64,000 bases of DNA from an uncultured Ferrovibrio sp. (GTDB lineage: Bacteria; Pseudomonadota; Alphaproteobacteria; Ferrovibrionales; Ferrovibrionaceae). Positions 15,357-24,181 of the stretch are shown piece by piece. The notes under the pieces are model-generated. The model worked only from the letters and a program-made list of their open reading frames with translations. It was not told the DNA's origin and did not search any database. The translations under genes and the position numbers were made by a program. Numbering within the stretch: the stretch's first letter is position 1; every line of letters starts with the position of its first letter. The stretch is from contig NZ_CALGPC010000010.1 of NCBI RefSeq assembly GCF_937960835.1, positions 62,001 through 126,000 of the forward strand. The letters are read 5' to 3'.

Positions 15357-15449
15357 TTAGAACCGCGTCGGCACCCCGAACAGAATGGTATGGCGGTCGT
15401 AATCGTAGAGCGCGAGGTTGGAATGGTTGCGCGTATGGGCATATTGCGC
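15357..15449 (-). pseudogene. 3' remnant of an outer-membrane beta-barrel gene
   Basis: A 30-codon minus-strand frame bounded by a stop on each side reads ...HTRNHSNLALYDYDRHT and ends ILFGVPTRF. Alternating hydrophobic residues and a terminal Phe are the signature of the last strand of an outer-membrane barrel. The N-S-N-L-x-L-Y-D-Y-D-R pattern resembles the end of TPR-barrel surface lipoprotein assembly proteins (DUF560). No start or upstream coding part survives; the D-aminoacylase gene begins its end 60 bp further on. Confidence 0.5.
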
Positions 15450-15507
15450 GCGTTATGCCCACCCCATTCGCTGACGCGAGGCTGCCTCAAATTTTTGATC
15501 CGGCGAT

Positions 15508-16968
15508 TCAGGCCGGAAGGGGCTGGCGAGTGATCAGGCGGCCGGCGCTTTCGCCGGTGACGCCCTTGCCGCCCACATAGGACGACACGCCGTTGACCCA
15601 GACTTCCAGGATGCCCTTGGCCGGCGTCTTCGGCGCGGCGAAGGTGGCGGTGTCGATCACCGTATCCGGGTCGAACAAAACCAGGTCGGCGAAGGCCCCC
15701 TCCTTCAGCACGCCGCGGTCGGCCATGCCGAAGACGCTGGCGGTCAGGCCGGTCATCTTGTGCACGGCGGCTTCCAGGCTGATCAGGCCGAGATCGCGGG
15801 CGTAATGGCCCAGCACGCGCGGGAAGGTTCCCCACAGGCGCGGATGCGGCATGTCGTTGGACGGGATGCCGTCGGAGCCGATCATGCTGCGCGGATGCGC
15901 GACGATGCGGCTGACATCGGCTTCGTCCATCATGAAATAGATCGCGCCGGCGGGCAGCAGGCGCTGGGCGGCCGTGCGGATGTCGGTGCCCCATTCCTTG
16001 GCGATGTCGGAGAGCATGCGGCCGGCCATCTCCGGATGCGGTACGGAGGTGGCGATCTGCACCGGCATGTCGTCGCGCAGGCGGTCGACCAGCAAAGCGG
16101 TCGAGCTGGCGGTGTAAGGATAGACGTCGAAATTCACCGTCTGCTTCTGCATCGCCTTCTCGATATAGGCGAGCGTTTCGGTGGAGCGGCCGAAATTCTC
16201 CGGCATGGTGCATTTGTGGTGGCTGATCACCACGGCCGAGCCGGTTTCGCGGCCGATCTTCAGCGTTTCTTCGATACTGTCGATGACACCATCGGCCTCG
16301 TCGCGCATATGCGTCACATACAGGCCGCCGTAATCGCGCAGGGCTTCGGCCACGGCGATCACCTCATCGGTCGGCGCATGGCGCGAGGGCGGATACCACA
16401 GGCCGGTGGAGAAGCCCGACGCGCCTTCCTTCAGCGCCTCGGCCAGCCGCGTCTTCATGCGCTCGGCTTCCTTGTCGGTGGCCGGGCGGTCGAGATCGAA
16501 ATCCATCGCCTCGCAACGCAGCACCATATGGCCGATCAGCGCATAGGTGTTCACCGCAGGCGGCGTCTTGCGGAGCTGCTCGGCATAGGCGGCGAAGCTT
16601 TCGTACTGCCAGACATCGGCATCGCCGACCAGATCGAGCGGCGCGGGCGGACGGCGGTTCATCTTCACCGGCGCGAGGCTGATGCCGCAATTGCCGATCA
16701 CCACCGTGGTCACGCCCTGAGACAGTTTCGGGACCACGCATTCCGGGCCGCAGAGCACCACGGTGTCGTCATGCGTATGAGCGTCGATGAAGCCCGGCGC
16801 CAGCGCCTTGCCCTGGGCGTCGATCTCGCGGTCGGCAGAAGCCGCCGAGAGATCCCCCATCGCCACAATGCGGTCGCCGTTGACGCCGAGATCGCCCTTC
16901 CGCGGCAGCGCGCCGGTGCCGTCGATCAGGGTCGCATTGCGGATCAGAAGGTCGAAACGCTGGGCCAT
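15508..16968 (-). CDS. N-acyl-D-amino-acid deacylase (D-aminoacylase family)
   Basis: 486 residues, the usual size. It is an amidohydrolase: metal motif FIDAHTHDD, the GNCGISLAP segment with the metal-bridging Cys of D-aminoacylases, VVISHHKC with the further His ligand, and the C-terminal composite beta sandwich. It hydrolyses N-acyl-D-amino acids or related N-carbamoyl/dipeptide substrates in the cytoplasm. A D-2-hydroxyacid dehydrogenase gene lies upstream on the same strand with a hairpin in the 134-bp spacer. Its Shine-Dalgarno is GAGGAC. Confidence 0.88.
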   Translation of the reverse strand: MAQRFDLLIRNATLIDGTGALPRKGDLGVNGDRIVAMGDLSAASADREIDAQGKALAPGFIDAHTHDDTVVLCGPECVVPKLSQGVTTVVIGNCGISLAPVKMNRRPPAPLDLVGDADVWQYESFAAYAEQLRKTPPAVNTYALIGHMVLRCEAMDFDLDRPATDKEAERMKTRLAEALKEGASGFSTGLWYPPSRHAPTDEVIAVAEALRDYGGLYVTHMRDEADGVIDSIEETLKIGRETGSAVVISHHKCTMPENFGRSTETLAYIEKAMQKQTVNFDVYPYTASSTALLVDRLRDDMPVQIATSVPHPEMAGRMLSDIAKEWGTDIRTAAQRLLPAGAIYFMMDEADVSRIVAHPRSMIGSDGIPSNDMPHPRLWGTFPRVLGHYARDLGLISLEAAVHKMTGLTASVFGMADRGVLKEGAFADLVLFDPDTVIDTATFAAPKTPAKGILEVWVNGVSSYVGGKGVTGESAGRLITRQPLPA

Positions 16969-16988
16969 TTTTTAGTCCTCTAAATCGT

Positions 16989-17014
16989 CCGTGCCCCTAC
17001 TATTCGGGGCACGG
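16989..17014. promoter_or_regulatory. Perfect hairpin in the leader of the D-aminoacylase gene
   Basis: 9-bp stem CCGTGCCCC / GGGGCACGG with an 8-nt loop, 21 bp before the D-aminoacylase start and 89 bp after the dehydrogenase stop. No T-run follows, so it may be an intercistronic stabiliser or an operator rather than a terminator. Confidence 0.5.
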
Positions 17015-17102
17015 AGGGCCAATGCAAGCGCCTTGCGGGGACGGTAACTCACCTTCCACGCCCCGGTTCGGGACGCGGGCCGGACAGAACCGGCAGATGG
17101 CA

Positions 17103-18017
17103 TCAGCCGGCGGCGATGCGCCGGCTATGCTCCAGGGCTGCGTTGATCAGGTTCTCGCTGGCTTCCGGCGTACGGAAGGCGGAATGGGCCGACAGCGTCA
17201 CGTTGGGCAGCTTGAGCAGCTCGTGATCGGCCGGCACCGGCTCGACATGGAACACGTCCAGGCCCGCATGGGCGATGTGGCCGGACTTGAGCGCCGCGAT
17301 CATCGCCGCCTCGTCGACCAGAGCGCCGCGCGCGGTGTTCACCAGGATAACGCCGGGGCGCATCTTCCGAATGCGCTCAGCCGAAAGGAAGCCGCGGGTC
17401 TCATCATTGAGCAGCAGGTGCAGCGAGACGACATGGCTTTGCGCCAGCAAAGTATCGATGTCGACAAACTGCACGCCGGACACACCCTGCTTGGCGCTGC
17501 GGTTCCAGGCCAGCACCTTCATGCCGGCGCCGGCGCAAAGCCGCGCCATCTCCGCCCCGATGCCGCCATAGCCGATCAGGCCGACGGTCTTGCCGGTAAG
17601 CTGCACGCCGTCCATGCGCAGCCAGTTGCCGCGGCGCATCTCGCCATCCATGCGGGCCAGGCTTTTCGCCGCCGCCCACATGAGCGCAAAGGAACATTCC
17701 GCCACGGCCGTATCGCCATAACCCTTGATCAGATGCACGCTGATGCCGAGCTCGGCCAGCTCTTCCGGATTCATGTAGCTGCGCGCGCCGGTGCCGAGAA
17801 ACACCACATGCTTCAGCCCCTTGCACTGGCGGGCAATGTCGGTCGGCAGATAGGTGTGATCGATCCAGGCGATCGCCGCATCGCCCAGCACTGCAGGCAC
17901 CTGCTCGGGCTTGATATCGGGCTGGTGGTTGACGGTGAGCGGTGGATCGTCCGGGCGACGGAGGGATTTGGCCAGATCTCCCAAAGTGGGATTGGCATCG
18001 ACAAAGACAGCGCGCAA
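17103..18017 (-). CDS. D-isomer-specific 2-hydroxyacid dehydrogenase
   Basis: 304 residues from a TTG start at 18017, supported by GAGGAAG six nt upstream. The NAD-binding domain has VGLIGYGGIGAEMARL (G-x-G-x-x-G). The catalytic triad is present: Arg in LVNTARGALVDE, Glu in DVFHVEPVP and His in LSAHSAFRTPEA. It interconverts a 2-oxo acid and a D-2-hydroxy acid. The substrate is not evident. It follows a large histidine kinase gene by 32 bp on the same strand and precedes D-aminoacylase, which could supply D-amino acids for a linked catabolic route. Confidence 0.9.
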   Translation of the reverse strand: MRAVFVDANPTLGDLAKSLRRPDDPPLTVNHQPDIKPEQVPAVLGDAAIAWIDHTYLPTDIARQCKGLKHVVFLGTGARSYMNPEELAELGISVHLIKGYGDTAVAECSFALMWAAAKSLARMDGEMRRGNWLRMDGVQLTGKTVGLIGYGGIGAEMARLCAGAGMKVLAWNRSAKQGVSGVQFVDIDTLLAQSHVVSLHLLLNDETRGFLSAERIRKMRPGVILVNTARGALVDEAAMIAALKSGHIAHAGLDVFHVEPVPADHELLKLPNVTLSAHSAFRTPEASENLINAALEHSRRIAAG

Positions 18018-18049
18018 GGGATCTTCCTCTTATCGTGTTCGGTGGTTTT

Positions 18050-20293
18050 TCAGGACCTGACATCCTGGGGGAAGTTGATGGTGAACCGGGTCCCCTCGCC
18101 CTCGCGGCTGGAGACCGCAATGGTGCCGCAGAGAACCTGGCTGACCAGATTATATACAATATGCAGACCCAGGCCCGTGCCGCCAGTGCCGCGCTTGGTG
18201 GTGAAGAACGGGTCGAAGACGCGCGGCAGATCGCGTTCGGCGATGCCGCGGCCGTTGTCGCTGAACTCGATGGCGACGCGGCCCTCGCGCGGCTGCATCA
18301 CGCGGATGCGGATACGGCCGCCCTCGTCGTCATTGAAGGCATGCTGGAAGGCATTCATCACCAGGTTGGTGATGATCTGGCCGACCGCGCCTGGGCGCGT
18401 GCGGACCGTCAGATCGTTGGGGCAGTCGATTTCGACTTCATGGTTGCTGCGGCGCAGGACCGGCGCGAGGCTGAGCATGATCTCGCGCAGGTAAGAGCCC
18501 AGTTCAAAGCTGCGGATTTCGTCGGTGGTCTGGTCGGCGGAAACCTGCTTGAACGCCTGGATGAGCCTGGCCGCGCGGGCCAGGTTGCTTTCCATGATGC
18601 GCACCGCCTCGGCGGCGCTGTCGAGGAAATCCTGCAGGTCGGCGCGCTTGAGCGTGTCGTCGCGGAACTGTTCCGCCAGCTTGCCGATCTCCTCAGCCAG
18701 ATGCGAGGCGGCCGAAACGCCGATGCCTAGCGGCGTGGAGATCTCGTGGCTCATGCCGGCGACCAGCGAACCCAGTGAGGCCATCTTCTCGGCCAGGACC
18801 AGATTGGCCTGCGCGTCGCGCAATTCGGCCAGCGCGCGTTCCGCCTCTTCCTTGGCGCGACGCAGTTCATCCTCCATGCGGCGCCGCGCCGTGATATTGG
18901 CGCGCACCACCACAAGGTCGCCCGATGGCGTGATGCGTTCATGCACCAGGAACCATTCGCCGGCCATTGTGTGGATCTCGATCATGCGCTCGGATATCCG
19001 CCGCCGCGTCAGGCTGGCGATGGCGGCCGAGCCAGCGGCGCGGTCGTCGCGGCTATAGATCCCGCGCTCATAGCCGCGCGCCATCACCTCCTCGAAGCTC
19101 ATGCCGATGATCTGATCGACCGAAAGGCCGTAAAGCGCGGCAAAGCGGCTGGAGCAGATGGTGATGCGGTCGTTGGCGTCATAAATGGCGAAGCCATCAC
19201 CGGCCACCTCGACCGCATGACGCAGGCGGCGGTGCAGCGCGTAGCGTTCGGTGGCGTCGTAGATAGTGAGAGCGACCGACCGGTCGGGCAGCCGGTCGGC
19301 GGTGAATTCGAGCACCCTGCCGGTGCTGTGCAGGCGCGCCGGAACCACATGCGCCTTGCCGCGCAGCAGGCGGTCGATGTGATAGCGGAAGTCGCTGTAG
19401 TCGAGATCGCCGAAATCCTTGCGCTGGACGAAGAAGCGGATCAGCGCCTCATAGGGGTCTCCCGGCTTGACCTCGTTCGGCGGCAGCGCCAGCAGCTCGG
19501 CCGCACGGCGGTTGATGGTATGCAGGCGGCCATCGGGATCGACCAGCAGGACGCCGACCTGCAAGGCATCCAGCGCCCAGGCCTGATATTCGCTGCGGCG
19601 GCGGTTTTCCTGCCGCGCCAGGGTGAGCGCCTCAGTAACCCGCCTCGCCTCCTCGCGGGCGAGGAAATTGCGGCGGCGCTCCAGCTTGAACTGCCGCATC
19701 CCGACAAGGCCGAGCCCGTTGCCGACCAGCAGCATCAGGATCATGCCGAAGACGGTTTCCCCGGGGAGCTGAATCCGGAAGACGCCCATCATGATCGTGC
19801 CAAGCGTCAGATAGGCGGCATTGAAGAGAATGCTCCAGGCGGGCGCCGGCACCAGCAGGTAGTAGATCAGCAGGATCGCGAAAGCCAAAGTGCTGGTATT
19901 CAGCCCGGTCGGCGGCCCGGCCAGCCAGGAGAGATAGACCAGCGTGGTGAGCGCCATCATCCCGGCGAAGGTAGCAGCATGCAGCGCGTTGATGGTGGGA
20001 GCGCGCGCCACCATGATCTGGAAGACGATGCCGATCACCAGGCCGATGCTGCGGATCGTGACATTCCAGTAGAAGACGTTACCCACGCCATGCACCAGAT
20101 AGTCGCGGACGACGAGAAGGCAGAAGCCAATCGTCGCCGCCAGACCGCAGGCCCGCAGCAGCGAGCGGACCGCCTCCGTGCGATGGTCGTGATACTGCCG
20201 CTCCTGCCGGCGGTCGCGGAACTCGCCGGTCCACAGGAAAAGCCGCGCGTCATCGCTGGTCTGCGGCTGAGAGATGAATGGAACTTGCAGCAT
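18050..20293 (-). CDS. Membrane-bound PAS-domain sensor histidine kinase
   Basis: 747 residues. The N-terminal half of about 220 residues carries six or so hydrophobic helices (first near residue 50, last near 190-205). Then a coiled coil, a PAS domain (DALQVGVLLVDPDGRLHTINRRA), a second PAS (VAGDGFAIYDANDRITICSS) and a coiled coil lead to the dimerisation helix MASLGSLVAGMSHEISTPLG, with the phosphoacceptor His, and a HATPase_c domain (IITNLVMNAFQHAF, DNGRGIAERDLPRVFDPFFTTK, GTGGTGLGLHIVYNLV). The H-box has Ser where HEINTP is usual. No response regulator gene is adjacent. The flgE gene is divergent, 201 bp away. Confidence 0.88.
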   Translation of the reverse strand: MLQVPFISQPQTSDDARLFLWTGEFRDRRQERQYHDHRTEAVRSLLRACGLAATIGFCLLVVRDYLVHGVGNVFYWNVTIRSIGLVIGIVFQIMVARAPTINALHAATFAGMMALTTLVYLSWLAGPPTGLNTSTLAFAILLIYYLLVPAPAWSILFNAAYLTLGTIMMGVFRIQLPGETVFGMILMLLVGNGLGLVGMRQFKLERRRNFLAREEARRVTEALTLARQENRRRSEYQAWALDALQVGVLLVDPDGRLHTINRRAAELLALPPNEVKPGDPYEALIRFFVQRKDFGDLDYSDFRYHIDRLLRGKAHVVPARLHSTGRVLEFTADRLPDRSVALTIYDATERYALHRRLRHAVEVAGDGFAIYDANDRITICSSRFAALYGLSVDQIIGMSFEEVMARGYERGIYSRDDRAAGSAAIASLTRRRISERMIEIHTMAGEWFLVHERITPSGDLVVVRANITARRRMEDELRRAKEEAERALAELRDAQANLVLAEKMASLGSLVAGMSHEISTPLGIGVSAASHLAEEIGKLAEQFRDDTLKRADLQDFLDSAAEAVRIMESNLARAARLIQAFKQVSADQTTDEIRSFELGSYLREIMLSLAPVLRRSNHEVEIDCPNDLTVRTRPGAVGQIITNLVMNAFQHAFNDDEGGRIRIRVMQPREGRVAIEFSDNGRGIAERDLPRVFDPFFTTKRGTGGTGLGLHIVYNLVSQVLCGTIAVSSREGEGTRFTINFPQDVRS

Positions 20294-20433
20294 ATCCGGC
20301 CTTGGCGGCGTGCCGGCACATTATGACCACCGGGCGCATCCGCGGGAAGCGACCGGCAATTTTTGCCGGGTGCGATGGCGCAAGCCTAGCAGTAGGTTCC
20401 TTCGATAACAATAACTTACAGGCAAAAAGCTGA

Positions 20434-20450
20434 CCGGCACGGTGCTTGCT
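20434..20450 (+). promoter_or_regulatory. Sigma-54 (RpoN) -24/-12 promoter of flgE
   Basis: The sequence CCGGCACGGTGCTTGCT matches the consensus TGGCACG-N4-TTGCW except for its first base. The invariant GG (20436-20437) and GC (20448-20449) are separated by exactly 10 bp. Transcription would start near 20461, leaving a leader of about 34 nt with AGGAG before the flgE ATG. Sigma-54 control of hook genes is known in Caulobacter and other alphaproteobacteria. Confidence 0.8.
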
Positions 20451-20494
20451 TCTAAGGGCCGCAGACAGACGGAATCTATCGACAGGAGCGATCC

Positions 20495-21808
20495 ATGTCC
20501 TTTTTCGGCTCACTGGGCACTGCGGTGCAGGGCATCATCGCCCAGGCCACGGCAATCGGGCATATCTCCGACAACGTCGCCAATTCGACAGCGATTGGCT
20601 ACAAGGAGGTCAATACCCTGTTCGCCGACATGGTGAGCAGCAAGGTGATCGGCGACAGCCCAGTAATGGATTCCAACCGGTCCATGGGCGTACGCGCTAT
20701 CGCCGATTTCGCCAACCGCGTCCAGGGCACGATCATCCGCGACAACAGCAGCACCTCTATCGCGATCAGCGGCAGCGGTTTCATCCCCGTCTCCAAGCCG
20801 ACCGGCATCGACCGCAATACCGGCGAGCCGACCGGCTTCGAAAGCTCGACCTATTACACCCGCCTGGGCGATTTCAAACTCGACATCTCGAACCGGCTGG
20901 TCAATTCCGCCGGCTATTACCTGCAGGCGGCGGCACCGGGCGGCAACACGCCGCGGGATTTCGTGGTGGATGACAGCCCGATCCCGGCGGATCCCACCTC
21001 GCTGGTCAACTACAAGGCCAACCTTCCTGCCTCCGCGCAGATCGGCCGTACCTATAGCACCGGCATTGGCATCGTCGACGCCAACAGCATCGAGCAAAGT
21101 TTCCAGGTGGTCTGGGAGAAGACCGGCGACGATAGCTGGAACATGACGATCAACACGCCCGGCGGCACGCCGAAGAGCTTCGGCCCGGTTGCCGTGACCT
21201 TTGCCAATGGCGTGCTGGCGAGCATGAGCAGCACCGATCCGAGCCTTGAGGTCAGCGGCAACGGCGCGGCCACGGTTGCCTTCAGCGCCGATTTCGGCGC
21301 AGGCGCCCAGGCGATCACGCTGGACCTTGGCACCTTCGGTGGCGGATTCGACTTCAACGAGTCGAGCGGCCTGACCCAGTTCTCCAGCCAGGTGAGCGAG
21401 ATCACCAATCTCAACCTGTTCCAGAACGGCTTGGTGGGCGGCGACTTCAGCAGCGTCTCCTTCGATGAGGACGGCAACATTATCTACAATTACACCAATG
21501 GCCGCAGCCGCATTGGCGGCCAGCTTCTGCTGGCGAATTTCCCTGAGCCCGACCGCCTCGACCGCGTGGACGGCACGGCTTTCGTTGAGACCCGCAATTC
21601 CGGCCGCGTCACCTTCGGCCTTCCGGGCGACGTCAACAACAAAGCCGGTGTCGGCGATCTGGTCGCCGGAGCGCTCGAGCAGTCGAACGTGGATGTCAGC
21701 GAGCAGATGACCCGGCTGATCGTGGCACAGCGGGCCTATTCGATGAACGGCCAGGTGCTGACCGCGACCGACGAGATGATGTCCCGCGCCATCGACATGA
21801 AGCGCTAA
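20495..21808 (+). CDS. flgE: Flagellar hook protein FlgE
   Basis: 437 residues. FlgE polymerises into the hook joining the rod to the filament. The N-terminal rod-type domain (GTAVQGIIAQATAIGHISDNVANSTAIGYK) and the C-terminal helix (SNVDVSEQMTRLIVAQRAYSMNG...ATDEMMSRAIDMKR) are the conserved D0 pieces. The middle has the Gly/Ser/Thr-rich D1/D2 domains. No other flagellar gene lies in the window, and the next gene downstream is on the opposite strand, so it is a monocistronic unit controlled by its own sigma-54 promoter. Some alphaproteobacteria have more than one FlgE-like protein; this may be a second copy. Confidence 0.93.
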   Translation: MSFFGSLGTAVQGIIAQATAIGHISDNVANSTAIGYKEVNTLFADMVSSKVIGDSPVMDSNRSMGVRAIADFANRVQGTIIRDNSSTSIAISGSGFIPVSKPTGIDRNTGEPTGFESSTYYTRLGDFKLDISNRLVNSAGYYLQAAAPGGNTPRDFVVDDSPIPADPTSLVNYKANLPASAQIGRTYSTGIGIVDANSIEQSFQVVWEKTGDDSWNMTINTPGGTPKSFGPVAVTFANGVLASMSSTDPSLEVSGNGAATVAFSADFGAGAQAITLDLGTFGGGFDFNESSGLTQFSSQVSEITNLNLFQNGLVGGDFSSVSFDEDGNIIYNYTNGRSRIGGQLLLANFPEPDRLDRVDGTAFVETRNSGRVTFGLPGDVNNKAGVGDLVAGALEQSNVDVSEQMTRLIVAQRAYSMNGQVLTATDEMMSRAIDMKR

Positions 21809-21836
21809 GCGGCTGGCCTCTCGCCTCGCATACAGC

Positions 21837-22208
21837 CTAGCTCGGCGTGCAGCGCGTGGTCGCCACCGGCACCGAATAGCGGCAGGTCAGTTCCGGCCCC
21901 TGTGGTTGCGCCACGCGGAAGATGTCGCCTTCCACGCGGCGCACCGCATAGCCGTTGGAAAATTGCAGCCAGCCGAAACTATCGAAATTGGCGGTGATGC
22001 CGTTCGAGAAGATCAGCTCGCGGCGGCGGTTCTTGGAGACGCGGATCTTTGCATTGTATTCCAGCGTGCCGTCGGCAAATTCGCGGATCACCAGCCCGTT
22101 GGTGCAGATTGCCTCCTTGACATTGTCGGTCAGCCTGCAGCCGTAAGGCATGTTGCCCGGCGGCGTGCTGATCAGAATGGCGAATATGGTGGCTTCCATC
22201 AGGTTCAT
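21837..22208 (-). CDS. Hypothetical protein with paired cysteines
   Basis: 123 residues from the ATG at 22208, which has GAGGG seven nt upstream. I do not recognise a family. A short hydrophobic N-terminus (MEATIFAILIS) precedes a mature part with four Cys (positions near 24, 35, 108 and 119) and two repeats of a beta-rich pattern ending in N-G (IFSNGITANFDSFG, LQFSNGYAVRR). This suggests a small exported beta protein with disulfides. It is convergent with flgE, 28 bp away. Confidence 0.6.
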   Translation of the reverse strand: MNLMEATIFAILISTPPGNMPYGCRLTDNVKEAICTNGLVIREFADGTLEYNAKIRVSKNRRRELIFSNGITANFDSFGWLQFSNGYAVRRVEGDIFRVAQPQGPELTCRYSVPVATTRCTPS

Positions 22209-22305
22209 GCCGGTCCCTCGATTCCGCCGCGGATTTTAGCATACCGGCGCTGTGGCAATCTCGTCTCCCTTGGCTTGACCTTCCCATGCTGGAAGGCGGT
22301 AGACG

Positions 22306-23059
22306 ATGCCAATGACCCAAGGATTGCGCCTGCTCAGCCTCGCCTTCGCTGTCAGCCGCACGGCTTCCCTCGCCGCGGCGCCCATCACTTTGGCAGGCTC
22401 CGGACCATGACCACGCACATGACCATTCAGGCGGCCATTACATCGGCCATGCCGCAGCCCCGGGCCAGCCGGACGATTCCAAGGCGAAGGCGCGCACCAT
22501 CGTCGTCACCATGAGCGACGAGATGCACTTCCAGCCCAAGACCATCACTGTGAAACAAGGCGAGACGATCCGCTTCGTGGTGAAGAATGTCGGCGCGCTG
22601 TCGCATGAAATAACGCTCGGCACCTGGGAGGAGCTGCTGGTGCACCGGGCACTGATGGAGGAGCATCGGGAGATGCAGAATGACGATCCAAATGCGGTCA
22701 CCGTCGCGCCCGGAGGCAGCAAGACGCTGATATGGACCTTTACCAAAACAGGCAGTTTCGACTTCGCCTGCCTCATTCATGGGCATATGCCGACCGGCAT
22801 GGCGGACAAGTCCGCTGACGTAACGGCGTCGGGAAGACGTACCACGCCGCTGGACATGCACGAAGCGGTCAGTAAGATCGCGGCAATCGGGGCTGGGAAT
22901 TGGATGTCCTGGCTACGGCCTCTGCCGGACCGCACCATAAAAAATGACGGCCGGCCGGGACACCTCCCTCCGCGCCGCTTGGCCACTGGGTCCTTCGGTT
23001 CTTGCGGCCGGGGGAGGTGCTGGCGGCCGGACGGATGTCCGGCTGCATCTCACATCTAG
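22306..23059 (+). pseudogene. Cupredoxin-family copper protein with a frame break after the signal peptide
   Basis: A signal-peptide frame starts at ATG 22306 (GGAAGG upstream; MPMTQGLRLLSLAFAVS then SLAAAPITLAGSGP) and stops at 22410. The mature sequence continues in the +1 frame from about 22406 with a His-rich linker DHDHAHDHSGGHYIGHA, then TIVVTMSDEMHFQPKTITV and the type 1 copper ligands SHEITLG (His) and FDFACLIHGHMPTGM (Cys, His, Met). The two parts together give a normal cupredoxin, so a one-base insertion or two-base deletion near 22390-22405 is likely. The frame after the Met ligand runs on for about 85 unusual residues, so the 3' end may be broken as well. A sequencing error or a start at ATG 22511 are alternatives. 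Confidence 0.65.
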
Positions 23060-23150
23060 TTCATCGCAAGCCTGCCGGCCAGATCGCCGGCCTCAGCAAA
23101 GCGTGACGATGATCACCACAGTGCAACTTGCCGCTCGATGTGGACTGAGT

Positions 23151-23543
23151 ATGACAGTGAATCTGCATTTTTTCGCTGCGCTATTTGTCACAGCCGTCAT
23201 GATTGCGGGACTCGATACTGCGCATGGCGCGGAAGTCCCGGTCACTCAGCCGCAACGCTTAAGCGCCGAAGCGCAGCGCGGGAAAGCCGCGTTCGAGCAG
23301 TATTGCCAGCAATGCCATGGCGACTGGGGCCAGGGCAGTCAGAGCGGCCCGCCTCTCATTCACAAGATCTATGAGCCGTCGCATCATGGCGATGCCGCAT
23401 TCTTCTTTGCAATCACGCGAGGATCACGGCAGCATCACTGGAATTTCGGCAATATGCCGCCGCAGCCGCAAGTCAAGCAGGACGATATTCCAGCGATCAT
23501 TCGCTTCGTGCGTGAAGTGCAGGAAGTCAACGGAATCCGCTGA
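23151..23543 (+). CDS. Exported monohaem c-type cytochrome
   Basis: 130 residues from the ATG at 23151; an in-frame ATG at 23109 is an alternative. A signal peptide (FFAALFVTAVMIAGLDTAHG, cut near residue 25) is followed by a class I cytochrome c domain with CQQCHG (haem attachment) and the Met ligand in WNFGNMPPQPQ. Two His-rich stretches (EPSHHGDAAFF, SRQHHWNFG) are characteristic of small cytochromes that accompany cupredoxins and copper oxidases. It lies downstream of the cupredoxin locus and probably formed a unit with it. Confidence 0.85.
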   Translation: MTVNLHFFAALFVTAVMIAGLDTAHGAEVPVTQPQRLSAEAQRGKAAFEQYCQQCHGDWGQGSQSGPPLIHKIYEPSHHGDAAFFFAITRGSRQHHWNFGNMPPQPQVKQDDIPAIIRFVREVQEVNGIR

Positions 23544-23731
23544 TAACACTTCTCGAAAAAATTACCCTCGCACTGCATCAATCGCTGCAGTAGAAGCGAA
23601 TATCTTTCATTCCCGTGTTCTCACGCCTTGTAGGGTACGTAATACCGACTAGATAGCTTCGGTAAGCGCGACGGATGTCGCTGCAGTCGCAGATCGGCTG
23701 CTTCACCCCCACACTGCCACAGGAGAACGCG

Positions 23732-24178
23732 ATGAAAGTCAGCGAAGCGATGAGCCGTGACGTACGCACCGTCAGCCCCGATCAGACGATTGCCGAAGCA
23801 GCGCAGATCATGGCTGAGATCGATGCCGGCAGCCTGCCGGTTGGCGAAAACGACAGACTGGTCGGCATGGTCACGGACCGCGACATTGCGGTGCGCGGCG
23901 TGGCGAAGAAATGTTCGCCCGATACCAAGGTGCGCGATGTGATGAGCGCGGACGTGAAATACTGCTATGACGACGAAGCCTTGGGCCATGTCGCCAAGAA
24001 TATGGGCGAGATTCAGGTCCGCCGCCTGCCGGTGGTCAACCGCGAGAAGCGCCTTGTGGGCATCATCTCGCTGGGTGATATCGCAACCGACGGCAACAGC
24101 CGTCAGGCTGCGGAAACGATCCGCAAAGTCTCAACGCCTGGCGGCCAGCATAGCCAGAGCATGGCCGGCATCCGGTAA
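23732..24178 (+). CDS. Two-CBS-domain protein
   Basis: 148 residues from the ATG at 23732, preceded by AGGAG. Two complete CBS domains fill it: MSRDVRTVSPDQTIAEAAQIM to VGMVTDRDIAVRGVA, and VMSADVKYCYDDEALGHVAKNM to LVGIISLGDIAT. Such stand-alone pairs bind adenine nucleotides or S-adenosyl ligands and act as energy or stress sensors. No partner gene is evident. It ends 3 bp from the convergent PilZ-like gene. Confidence 0.9.
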   Translation: MKVSEAMSRDVRTVSPDQTIAEAAQIMAEIDAGSLPVGENDRLVGMVTDRDIAVRGVAKKCSPDTKVRDVMSADVKYCYDDEALGHVAKNMGEIQVRRLPVVNREKRLVGIISLGDIATDGNSRQAAETIRKVSTPGGQHSQSMAGIR

Positions 24179-24181
24179 TAT

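Noticed and set aside
22511..23059. Cupredoxin as an intact gene starting at ATG 22511
   Set aside because: The frame continues upstream with a His-rich linker typical of the family and a signal peptide in the adjacent frame, so the ATG is internal; kept only as an alternative.
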